Source: an uncultured Lachnospiraceae bacterium (lineage in GTDB: Bacteria > Bacillota > Clostridia > Lachnospirales > Lachnospiraceae). Taken from it: 64,000 nt of DNA. Location of the stretch: assembly GCA_934292725.1 (NCBI GenBank), contig CAKQXY010000006.1, forward strand, positions 1-64,000, in the 5' to 3' direction. This document shows, one piece after another, positions 45,777 to 54,022 of this stretch. A model generated the notes under the pieces. That model saw only the letters and a list, made by a program, of their open reading frames with translations, had not been told where the DNA came from and searched no databases. The position numbers were made by a program, and so were the translations under genes. Positions within the stretch are counted from its first letter, which is position 1, and the number at the start of each line of letters is the position of its first letter.

Positions 45777-46859
45777 TTACAAAATGAAATTGTGTAGCGC
45801 AAAATACCATTTCGTCGGCGCAAGCCACGATAAAACTTTGTACCCTGGAATGAAATCTCTAAGATCCATTAAAACCGGAGAGTACAAAAGACAAAATAGT
45901 AAAATCACTGGAATCAGCGCATCAAAGGCGAGCGATGATTTTATGATCTGGCCTAAAAGTGTACAGAGGATGCTACACAGCGCAGAAAAAACAATCAAAA
46001 GTGCAAGCTCTGCGATAAGCGTTACATTTACTGGGGCGACAGAGCCGATGATAAGTGCAAGCAAACCAAAAACAGAAAGAAACAGAGCTGGAAGATAGCT
46101 ATACAAAAAAGGGACAAACCATTTTTCGTCTGGACGGCGAAGAAGGAAGCGTCCTTTTTTTGCGTCGTGGCGAAACTGGGAGCTGCCGGCAAGTGCAGTC
46201 AGCATTATAAAAAGTACGGCAAGTCCGCGAACTGGAATTTGAAATAGTGCCTGATCATCATAGAAATTTTCTGGAATATCCTCATATACAACATGAAAGA
46301 CTGGTGTATTTTCCTTCTCATATTCATAGTGCTCATCGACAAGTGCTTTTAGTTCATCGGCTTTTTTTAATGAGACGACATCGTAAGATGCAATAAAATC
46401 AGCAAGCATTGTCTTTGCATATTCTTGAAAAATTGCATTGTAGACAGCTTCATTTACAACGGCAGTAAGAACAGTTGAAGGAGAGGTGTAAACGCTGATA
46501 CATCCGTCTTCACCAGCCTGCATCTGTGATTCTAAATCATTTGGAAATTCATAACCGCACTCTGCTTTTCGAAGATTAATATCTTCCTGCATGTAATCTA
46601 GTGATGAAGAGCGGTAAAAACGATACAATCCATCATCAAGTGACTCAAGATTAGTAAGCACAGTTTCGGTCATTTCATCAGGATCGGCACAGTATAATCC
46701 AATGCGGATGATTTCGTGGTGGTCTGCATTTTGTGCCGCAGCAATGCCAATAACAAGAAGAATGGCGGCCATACACCAGAGTGATTTTTTCTTTCTTGTA
46801 TAGCGGGCAAGGAATGAGAACCAGGCACGAATTAATTTTAAATTTTTATTTGTTTTCAT
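45777..46859 (-). CDS. ABC-2 type transporter permease
   Basis: A 360-residue membrane protein with one N-terminal helix (about residues 25-45), a large extracellular domain of about 170 residues and about five C-terminal helices, the ABC-2 permease layout. With the preceding gene it probably forms a heterodimeric exporter. Its start overlaps that gene by 14 bases and has AAAGGAG upstream. Exporters of this kind move peptides, lipids or antibiotics; the substrate is not known. Confidence 0.8.
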   Translation of the reverse strand: MKTNKNLKLIRAWFSFLARYTRKKKSLWCMAAILLVIGIAAAQNADHHEIIRIGLYCADPDEMTETVLTNLESLDDGLYRFYRSSSLDYMQEDINLRKAECGYEFPNDLESQMQAGEDGCISVYTSPSTVLTAVVNEAVYNAIFQEYAKTMLADFIASYDVVSLKKADELKALVDEHYEYEKENTPVFHVVYEDIPENFYDDQALFQIPVRGLAVLFIMLTALAGSSQFRHDAKKGRFLLRRPDEKWFVPFLYSYLPALFLSVFGLLALIIGSVAPVNVTLIAELALLIVFSALCSILCTLLGQIIKSSLAFDALIPVILLFCLLYSPVLMDLRDFIPGYKVLSWLAPTKWYFALHNFIL

Positions 46860-48174
46860 ACGTGCTCCTTTCTCTGAGAGAGTGCGTCAGCTTACCTTTT
46901 TTGAATGCGCAAACAATGAGCGCAGCGATTATTAAAAGGATTCCTTCTATAATCAGAAGAATGATGTCAAAACTGGAAATGTTTTGACCAAATTGCCAGA
47001 ATATCATATTTTTTAATTGGCTTCCAGGCAGTGTGGCACTTATGCGGCGAAGCATATCCGGCAAAAATGCAGAAGGAATCAGACAGCCTGAGGCATACAT
47101 TACAAGAAGAGATACAGCAAAAGTGGTGATCATACAGGCCTGCTTGCCATGACAGATGCGGCAGATAAAAAGTTCAAGTGCGCATGAAAAAACTGCACAT
47201 ACAAAGCATGAAACGAGAGCGCGTCCAATCAAAAAGGCAGGAACAATATGTGCTGCGCTTCCGATTGTACCGATCAATAGACAGATGGCTGAAAAAATGA
47301 GCCATTGACATATTACTGCTGCTGAAAAGTCTGCCAGAAGACAAAACGAATCAGAAAGGCCAAGGCGCGAGAGTGCAGGCAGTACGGTACGGTTTGGAGC
47401 AACAAAGAAAAAGCACAGATTTATGCCTGACAGCAAGAACAAAAGAGCCAGTCCGCTGCATAGATAGCCAACAAGAACGAAATCTGTGGCAGGTGCGTTG
47501 TCAGAAGAGACTTCTTCATTTAAAAGATTGTTTTCTTCGCTGTCGCTTCCAACAATTTGAAACAGTGCATTACGCTCCAAAACAGAATTGATATATAAAT
47601 CGTTTAGCTGTGTGTTTGCTTTATCCTGCTGTTTTTCGGTAGCATCAAAGTCATTATAGATTTCATACAGCGCATAGACTCCAGTTTGAGAGGTTGCTAC
47701 CATCTGGGAGAGGCTGTCAACAATTTGACGAAAGATTACTGTCTCAATGCTTGGCTCACCAGGATAAATGATGCGGGCCGGCAGATCATTAGTGCCGCTC
47801 ATAATCGTGTGGATCATGCCTTCTGGTATAATGACGGCTGCCTTAACCTCACCTGAATCGAGCATGGCTTTTGCTTCATCTTCCGAGGTAGTCTGTTTAA
47901 TTGTGACCATCGAGGATAAGCTTTCCATGTTTGAGACCATGCCGAGTGCAAGTGAATAATGAAGTCCTGCATTTTTGGGCATAACGAAGACAACGTTAAA
48001 ATGTGAAGCGGCTGCAGTGTCATTTTTTTGATTGACGAATGAAAGGCCATATATGGCTGCTGCGCAGATGATGCCTAAAAGAGCGAGGCCGCAAAAAAGC
48101 TTTCCGAGTCTTCTAAAGCAGCGCTTCCAGGTAAAAGCCAGATAACAACGACGCAAATTTAAAGTAGAACTCAT
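46846..48174 (-). CDS. ABC-2 type transporter permease
   Basis: A 442-residue membrane protein with one N-terminal helix (about residues 23-45), a large extracellular domain (to about residue 230) and about six C-terminal helices. It is the partner of the permease encoded next. Its ATG overlaps the stop of the ATPase gene in a four-base ATGA, typical of coupled translation. Together the three genes form a complete exporter with no regulator nearby. Confidence 0.8.
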   Translation of the reverse strand: MSSTLNLRRCYLAFTWKRCFRRLGKLFCGLALLGIICAAAIYGLSFVNQKNDTAAASHFNVVFVMPKNAGLHYSLALGMVSNMESLSSMVTIKQTTSEDEAKAMLDSGEVKAAVIIPEGMIHTIMSGTNDLPARIIYPGEPSIETVIFRQIVDSLSQMVATSQTGVYALYEIYNDFDATEKQQDKANTQLNDLYINSVLERNALFQIVGSDSEENNLLNEEVSSDNAPATDFVLVGYLCSGLALLFLLSGINLCFFFVAPNRTVLPALSRLGLSDSFCLLADFSAAVICQWLIFSAICLLIGTIGSAAHIVPAFLIGRALVSCFVCAVFSCALELFICRICHGKQACMITTFAVSLLVMYASGCLIPSAFLPDMLRRISATLPGSQLKNMIFWQFGQNISSFDIILLIIEGILLIIAALIVCAFKKGKLTHSLRERSTYENK

Positions 48175-48845
48175 GATAAGTATTCAATAATCTCCTTTAC
48201 TGGTGTGTCGGCTGCAAGCGTTCTTGCATGACCATCCTTTAACAGAATCAGTTTGCTGCACAAATCAAAATCAGCCTCTTCATGCGTAGCAAGAAGAACG
48301 GTATTTCCCTGAGCACAGTACAAACGAATATATTCGCGTATATCCTCTTTACAGACAAGATCTAGCGCAGCATCAGGCTCATCGAGAAGTAAAAGCGTTG
48401 GGCGCGATGCAAGTGCGCAGGCAATGCTTAGGCGCTTTTGCATGCCGCCAGATAGTGCCTTTGCCTTTTTGTGGAGAAAAGGTTCAATTTTTAATATGGA
48501 TAGAAAGCCATCCTTTAAATCATCTTCAATGGAATATTCAGTGGCACTGTACCATAATTTTAAGTGATCCATGGCAGTCATATCAGGGAAAAGCGGGTTA
48601 TTTTGAGCCACATATCCGATTTTTGTGGACTGCAGAGACGGATTTTTTAACAGATCCTTTCCATCAAATAGAATAGTTCCGCTGTCTGGTGTATCTGTTC
48701 CTGAAAGAATATGCAAAAGGGTAGACTTTCCGCAGCCGTTAGGTCCGAGTAAGCCAATGCATTCGCCAGGCGCAGCATCAAAAGATACATTTTGCAAAAC
48801 CTGCTGTTTTTTATAAGATTTTGAAATAGATTTTATAGATAACAT
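48171..48845 (-). CDS. ABC transporter ATP-binding protein
   Basis: A 224-residue ATPase with Walker A GPNGCGKST (residues 34-42), a Q-loop in YVAQNNPLF, the signature LSGGMQKR, Walker B LLLLDEPDAA and a switch histidine in LLATHEEAD. It powers the two ABC-2 permeases encoded after it. This is the only complete ABC transporter in the window with its own ATPase. The start is the ATG at 48845, with an AGAATGGAGT ribosome site. Confidence 0.93.
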   Translation of the reverse strand: MLSIKSISKSYKKQQVLQNVSFDAAPGECIGLLGPNGCGKSTLLHILSGTDTPDSGTILFDGKDLLKNPSLQSTKIGYVAQNNPLFPDMTAMDHLKLWYSATEYSIEDDLKDGFLSILKIEPFLHKKAKALSGGMQKRLSIACALASRPTLLLLDEPDAALDLVCKEDIREYIRLYCAQGNTVLLATHEEADFDLCSKLILLKDGHARTLAADTPVKEIIEYLS

Positions 48846-48901
48846 AAGACTCCATTCTGCTGCGAGGCATTTTGCAGCAAACTAGTTGACTGTAACAAAA
48901 A

Positions 48902-48982
48902 CAGTATAGCACAAAATGCAAAATCGGAAAAGATAAGTAGCATGTTTTTTCCTTTACAACAAGTAACGCTTATGCTATACTG
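48902..48982. promoter_or_regulatory. divergent promoters of the exporter and rmlA
   Basis: Plus: TTTACA (48953-48958), 17 bp and an extended -10 TGCTATACT (-10 at 48976-48981) for rmlA. Minus: the same 10-mer TGCTATACTG in inverted form at 48911-48902 gives an extended -10 for the exporter. The two are perfect inverted copies. Confidence 0.65.
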
Positions 48983-49068
48983 CGAATAGAAGCTATCCGG
49001 CAGATGTTGGCTTAAAAGCTATCGTTTGCCAAAGAGAGCACCACAAAAAAAGAAAGGTAAATGAAACA

Positions 49069-49950
49069 ATGAAGGGAATTATTTTAGCAGGCGGCAGTGG
49101 TACAAGACTGTATCCGCTGACCAGAGTAACATCAAAGCAGCTGCTTCCAATTTATGATAAGCCGATGATTTATTATCCGCTGTCTGTTCTTATGAACGCA
49201 GGAATCCGCGAGATCTTAATCATCTCTACACCAGATGATACACCGAGATTTGAGGCACTTTTAGGTGATGGTCATCAGTTTGGAATCGAGCTGTCTTATG
49301 CAGTACAGCCAAGCCCAGACGGACTGGCTCAGGCATTTATTATCGGCGCTGATTTTATTGGCAATGATAATGTAGCAATGGTTCTTGGCGATAACATTTT
49401 TGCAGGTCATGGTCTTACAAAGAGATTAAAGGAAGCAGCAGACCGCAAAGTCGGTGCTACAGTATTCGGCTACTATGTAGACGATCCGGAGCGTTTTGGT
49501 ATTGTTGAGTTCGATAAGAATGGAAAGGCAATCTCTATCGAAGAAAAGCCGGCACATCCAAAGAGCAATTATTGTGTAACTGGTCTTTATTTCTATGATA
49601 ACCGTGTTGTTGAGTATGCAAAGAACTTAAAGCCATCTGCAAGAGGAGAACTTGAAATCACTGATTTGAACCGCATTTATCTTGAGAATGGTGAATTAAA
49701 TGTTGAGCTTTTGGGACAGGGCTTTACATGGCTTGACACTGGTACACATGAGTCTTTAGTAGATGCTACTAACTTTGTACGTACCGTTGAGACACATCAG
49801 CACAGAAAGATTGCTTGTCTGGAGGAGATCGCATACTTAAATGGATGGATCACAAAGGAGCAGCTGATGGAGATTTATGAGATCTATAAGAAGAATCAGT
49901 ATGGTGCTTATCTGTTAGATGTCATGAATGGAAAGTACATCGACAAGTAA
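49069..49950 (+). CDS. rmlA: glucose-1-phosphate thymidylyltransferase
   Basis: A 293-residue nucleotidyltransferase that makes dTDP-glucose from dTTP and glucose 1-phosphate, the first step to dTDP-rhamnose and other cell-surface sugars. The motif GGSGTRLYPLTR lies at residues 8-19, followed by KQLLPIYDKPMIYYPLS. VLGDNIFAG and ITDLN complete the family pattern. GAAAGGTAA lies ahead of the ATG. The rmlB, rmlC and rmlD genes are not in the window. A VanZ-like gene follows after four bases. Confidence 0.95.
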   Translation: MKGIILAGGSGTRLYPLTRVTSKQLLPIYDKPMIYYPLSVLMNAGIREILIISTPDDTPRFEALLGDGHQFGIELSYAVQPSPDGLAQAFIIGADFIGNDNVAMVLGDNIFAGHGLTKRLKEAADRKVGATVFGYYVDDPERFGIVEFDKNGKAISIEEKPAHPKSNYCVTGLYFYDNRVVEYAKNLKPSARGELEITDLNRIYLENGELNVELLGQGFTWLDTGTHESLVDATNFVRTVETHQHRKIACLEEIAYLNGWITKEQLMEIYEIYKKNQYGAYLLDVMNGKYIDK

Positions 49951-49954
49951 AATA

Positions 49955-50509
49955 ATGATGAAAAGAAAATATCGTGTGATATTGCTGGCAGCGCTAGTGC
50001 TTGGTTGGATGGGTGTGATTTTCATGTTCTCCAGTCAGGACGGCGCTGCGTCGTCTGAGACGAGCGGTCGGGTGGTAAAGGTAGTTATTACCGTGATAAA
50101 GCCCGATTTTAACAGCCTTGCAAAGAGCGAACAGATTAGCTTTCGGGATATGGTCACATTTTTTGTACGCAAGGGAGCGCATTTTACAGAATACATGATT
50201 CTGGGCGTGCTTCTTTTTTTATTTTATTATGAGTGGAGACCTAAGATTTTTCAGGTACCGCAAAAAGAAAATACGCATATAATGCAGCTTCGCTTATTTT
50301 GCATCTGGTTTACGGCCTGGATCACAGGTACGCTTTATGCAGCAGGTGATGAGTTTCACCAGATGTTTACCGGAGGGCGTTCCCCGCAGGTAAGAGATGT
50401 GTGCATAGACAGCTCAGGGGTAGCAGTTGGATGTCTGCTTGCGCTGATGGTCATGGTGCTCATCGCAAGAAAATTTGCAGGAAAAATGCAGAGGCAGACA
50501 GAAAAGTAA
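49955..50509 (+). CDS. VanZ-like family membrane protein
   Basis: A 184-residue membrane protein with four predicted helices. The VanZ-like pattern is visible: MFSSQDGAASSETS after the first helix, RKGAHFTEYMILGVL near residue 75 and DEFHQMFTGGRSPQVRDVCIDSSG near residue 135. VanZ-like proteins affect sensitivity to some glycopeptides and lipophilic agents, but most of them are uncharacterised. The two adjacent ATGs at 49955 and 49958 have only a weak ribosome site. Translation probably depends on coupling to rmlA. Confidence 0.85.
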   Translation: MMKRKYRVILLAALVLGWMGVIFMFSSQDGAASSETSGRVVKVVITVIKPDFNSLAKSEQISFRDMVTFFVRKGAHFTEYMILGVLLFLFYYEWRPKIFQVPQKENTHIMQLRLFCIWFTAWITGTLYAAGDEFHQMFTGGRSPQVRDVCIDSSGVAVGCLLALMVMVLIARKFAGKMQRQTEK

Positions 50510-50606
50510 TATGTAAAAGTAAGATAAAATAAGGCATCAAAGCGAAAATATGAAAACGAAGATGCCAAAGACAAGACATCATATAGGACAGCAGGAGGAA
50601 TAAAAA

Positions 50607-51674
50607 ATGACAGAAGCATTGGAAAAGAATATCAGAAAAGTAGTGCCGTATGTTCCGGGAGAACAGCCGCAAAATCCAAACGTGATAAAGCTAAACACAA
50701 ATGAAAATCCATATTCACCTGCACCTGGCGTAGCGCGTGTGTTAAAGAGCATGGATGCAGATCTGTTTCGTCTTTATCCAGATCCGACAAATGGCTGTCT
50801 TGTAAAAGCATTGGCAGATTATTATGAGTTAGCAGAGGATCAGGTTTTTGTTGGAATCGGTTCTGATGATGTTTTAAGTATGAGCTTTCTGACATTTTTT
50901 AATTCTGGAAAACCAATTCTGTTTCCGAATGTGACGTATTCATTCTATGATGTGTGGGCTGATCTGTACCGTATCCCGTATGTGACATGTGCGCTTGATG
51001 ATCAGATGATGATCAAAAAGGAAGATTATTTCAAAGAAAATGGTGGCATTGTGATTCCAAATCCGAATGCGCCGACTGGAGTGTATGAGCCGCTTGAGAC
51101 ATTTGAGGAAATTTTACAGAAGAACTCAGATGTTGTTGTTATTATAGATGAAGCCTATGTGGATTTTGCAGATGGCCCGTCAGCACGCACTCTGATTGAA
51201 AAGTATCCAAATCTGCTTGTTGTTCAGACCTTCTCAAAGTCACGTTCCATGGCTGGAATGCGTATTGGCTATGCGATGGGAAATAAAGAACTGATTAAGG
51301 CACTTAATGATGTAAAATATTCCTTTAATTCCTATACAATGAGCCGCGCCGCGCTTCTTTGCGGTGTTGAGGCTGTAAATGACAGAGCTTATTTTGAGGA
51401 ACATGTAAAAAAGATTTGTGAAACTCGTGAAAAGACAAAGAAAGCATTGGCTGCGCTTGGTTTTTCATTTCCAGACTCCCAGTCAAACTTTATCTTTGCA
51501 GCACACAAGAGCATGCCTGCAAAGGAGATTTTTGCATTATTAAAGGAACGAAATATTTTTGTTCGCTATTTTAACAAACCAGGTATTGATAATTATCTGC
51601 GTATCACAATCGGTACCGATGAACAGATGGCAGCACTTGAGGCAGCATTGAAAGAAATCTTGCCGCAGGCATAA
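50607..51674 (+). CDS. hisC: histidinol-phosphate aminotransferase
   Basis: A 355-residue fold-type I PLP aminotransferase. It swaps histidinol phosphate and imidazole acetol phosphate during histidine synthesis, and some homologues also act on aromatic amino acids. LNTNENPYSPAP near residue 21 and the PLP lysine in TFSKSRSMAGMRIGYA near residue 210 are visible, as is IIDEAYVDFA. CAGGAGGAA precedes the ATG. No other his genes are near, which leaves room for an aromatic aminotransferase role, notably with iorAB in the same region. Confidence 0.9.
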   Translation: MTEALEKNIRKVVPYVPGEQPQNPNVIKLNTNENPYSPAPGVARVLKSMDADLFRLYPDPTNGCLVKALADYYELAEDQVFVGIGSDDVLSMSFLTFFNSGKPILFPNVTYSFYDVWADLYRIPYVTCALDDQMMIKKEDYFKENGGIVIPNPNAPTGVYEPLETFEEILQKNSDVVVIIDEAYVDFADGPSARTLIEKYPNLLVVQTFSKSRSMAGMRIGYAMGNKELIKALNDVKYSFNSYTMSRAALLCGVEAVNDRAYFEEHVKKICETREKTKKALAALGFSFPDSQSNFIFAAHKSMPAKEIFALLKERNIFVRYFNKPGIDNYLRITIGTDEQMAALEAALKEILPQA

Positions 51675-51709
51675 AGAATATACGAAATAGAATAAATCAG
51701 ATAAAAAAG

Positions 51710-51750
51710 CAGAGGCAAAATCGGTAAAATGATTTGCCTCTGTTTTTTTG
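51710..51750. terminator. bidirectional terminator between hisC and an AraC gene
   Basis: CAGAGGCAAA-ATC ... GATTTGCCTCTG with a one-base bulge and T runs on both strands. Confidence 0.88.
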
Positions 51751-51754
51751 CTTT

Positions 51755-52537
51755 TTAAAATGGATGCTTTCGGTATTGCGCAGGTGTTACACCAGTCAAT
51801 TTTTTAAACTGGCGATAGAAATGAACTTCATTGTTGTAGCCGCAAAGCTCTGCAATCTGGGAGAGAGACAGATTGCTGGTAGATAGATTGAATCTTGCTC
51901 GTGTCACACGCATAAGAATCAGATCCTGCTGAAAGGATTGACCAAAGAGCTTTTTATAGATAAGCTGAAAATATGATTCACTTATATTAAGCTGCTTGGC
52001 ACATCGTGCAATTGAATGCTTTTGCTCAAGTGAATTAGAAATTTCAAGGTGAAGCTGTTTAAGCTGATTTTCAAGAGGCGTAATATTGGCATGGCTTTGG
52101 AATGTTGCATGAGCAGTAGAAAGACTGTTCAGCAAAAATGTAAACAGAGCACGCATATTTTCGTCCTTAAAATCAGGTTGACCAAAAGAAAGCTCTAATA
52201 AAATATGGCGAATACAGAAGGAAAAGACATTGGTATCTTCCACAGAGAATGGCTGGTTACTGATAGCGTTCAAGCGCGCAATCAGTTCAGGTTCATCGGC
52301 ATCAAAGTGAAGCCAGTCATCCACATAATCACCGTCTGGATTTCCATAATAATTTGGTGTGTGTGGTGAAAGGACAATAATCTGAGGGGGTTCAACGGAA
52401 AAGTGCTCAGAATTAATCACGAAGTTGCCATGGGAGTATACAATAAGTAAAACAAAATGGGGAAGTCCCTTTGGACGACTCATGCGATATGTGCTTGGAT
52501 GGATGGTTTTATAGCCACCAGTGATTGCTCGGATCAT
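51755..52537 (-). CDS. AraC family transcriptional regulator
   Basis: A 260-residue regulator with a shorter cupin-like sensor (FVINSEHFSVEPPQIIVLSPHTPNYY region) and a C-terminal AraC double helix-turn-helix (AKQLNISESYFQLIYKKLFG, then YNNEVHFYRQFKKLTGVTP). I chose the ATG at 52537; the ATG at 52546 is only two bases from AAGGAGG and so too close. The gene is divergent from the lyase/GH88 operon, which it most likely controls. A TTGACA-17-TAAACT promoter lies at 52619-52591 on the minus strand. Confidence 0.85.
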   Translation of the reverse strand: MIRAITGGYKTIHPSTYRMSRPKGLPHFVLLIVYSHGNFVINSEHFSVEPPQIIVLSPHTPNYYGNPDGDYVDDWLHFDADEPELIARLNAISNQPFSVEDTNVFSFCIRHILLELSFGQPDFKDENMRALFTFLLNSLSTAHATFQSHANITPLENQLKQLHLEISNSLEQKHSIARCAKQLNISESYFQLIYKKLFGQSFQQDLILMRVTRARFNLSTSNLSLSQIAELCGYNNEVHFYRQFKKLTGVTPAQYRKHPF

Positions 52538-52731
52538 AAAACACATTGCCTCCTTAAAACAAAATAATAGAATATGTTAGTTTTTTCTATAGTTTATGTT
52601 ATTGTATCGTATTTGTCAATGATGTATCATAAAAGAAATGAAAAACAAGACAGAATCCTACAGAAATCACAATAAAACAATCCAAATCATGTGAGTATAA
52701 GGGGAAATATAACAAAAACAGGAGGGAATAG

Positions 52732-53871
52732 ATGGAATACAAGCGAAAACAATGGATTGATGCAATGTGTAAGATTGTGACACCGGTATTGGATATGTTG
52801 GAACAGGGCAAACTAAAACAATCATTACCGCTAACATTCCATGAGGAACGAAAAGCATTTGCTCCGCTAGAGGCGTTTGGAAGAAGTATGTTAGGTTTGG
52901 CACCATGGCTTGAAGCAGATAGTGAAATACTTGATGAAGAAGAGCGTACACGTCAGGCGGTGTACCGGGCAAAAGCCGTTCGTTGCATTGAGATGGCAAC
53001 AAATCCAGAGTCTCCGGATTTTATGCTGTTTGATGAGGGTGGACAGCCACTCGTCGATGCTGCATTTCTGGCGCATGCACTGGTACGTGCACCAAAGGCA
53101 CTTGCGGCAGCACTTCCAGAGGAAACAAGAAAGCATCTGGCAGATGCGCTTCGAAGCACCAGAAAGATTCCAGCATACAATTCTAACTGGCTATTTTTCT
53201 CTGCAATGGTGGAGGCTGGATTGTATGTGATTGGTGAGCCATATGATATCATGAGAGTGATTTACCCAATGCGTGTATTCCAACAGTGGTATAAGGGCGA
53301 TGGTATTTACGGCGATGGAGCGATGTTCCATTGGGACTATTATAATAGTTTTGTAATTCAGCCAATGTATGTGGATCTGGTTCGTCTGTTTGAAAACGAG
53401 CATGAGGAGATCCGTCAGATGAAGCACGTTGTATTAAAGAGGGCAGCGCGCTATGCATCACAGCTTGAGAGAATGATTGGTCCGGAGGGCAGCTATCCGA
53501 TTATTGGACGTTCGATATGCTACCGCTTTGGTGCATTCCAGATGTTGTCACAAGCAGCACTTGAGCATATGCTTGAGCCACATATTTCACCAGCATCGGT
53601 TCGATGCGGATTGAGTGCCGTAATTGCACGTGTGATGTCATCACCAGATCTATTCGATGAGAATGGATGGTTACGACCAGGTGTATTTGGTTATCAGCCG
53701 GAACTGGCAGAGGGATATATTAATATTGGAAGCTTATACTTGTGCAGCGCGGTATTTCTTCCACTCGGGTTAGCACCGCAGGATGCATTCTGGAGTGCAC
53801 CGGATGAAGAATGGTCCGCCAAGAAGGTATGGGCAGGTGGTCATATCATGATTGACCATGCACAGGATTAA
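52732..53871 (+). CDS. DUF2264 family protein
   Basis: A 379-residue protein of the DUF2264 family. It is probably an alpha/alpha-toroid, as expected for sugar-acting relatives, but the biochemical role is not known. The N-terminal SLPLTFHEERKAFAPLEAFGR and the middle YGDGAMFHWDYYNSFVI stretches are typical. No signal peptide, so cytoplasmic. ACAGGAGGGAA precedes the ATG. It leads the operon with a transporter, a heparinase II/III-like lyase and a GH88 enzyme, so it is likely to act on the same uronic-acid oligosaccharide. Confidence 0.8.
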   Translation: MEYKRKQWIDAMCKIVTPVLDMLEQGKLKQSLPLTFHEERKAFAPLEAFGRSMLGLAPWLEADSEILDEEERTRQAVYRAKAVRCIEMATNPESPDFMLFDEGGQPLVDAAFLAHALVRAPKALAAALPEETRKHLADALRSTRKIPAYNSNWLFFSAMVEAGLYVIGEPYDIMRVIYPMRVFQQWYKGDGIYGDGAMFHWDYYNSFVIQPMYVDLVRLFENEHEEIRQMKHVVLKRAARYASQLERMIGPEGSYPIIGRSICYRFGAFQMLSQAALEHMLEPHISPASVRCGLSAVIARVMSSPDLFDENGWLRPGVFGYQPELAEGYINIGSLYLCSAVFLPLGLAPQDAFWSAPDEEWSAKKVWAGGHIMIDHAQD

Positions 53872-54022
53872 GTCCACAAGAGTGAAAAACAAAAGAAGTA
53901 AAAATGAATGTAAGGCATGACTGTAAAGCATCAGGCAAAATCAAAATGTAGAAACAGAATTGTCTTCATATAAAGAAACGAGAAAGAATCAAAAAGGAAA
54001 CATAACACAAGGAGGGAACAAC

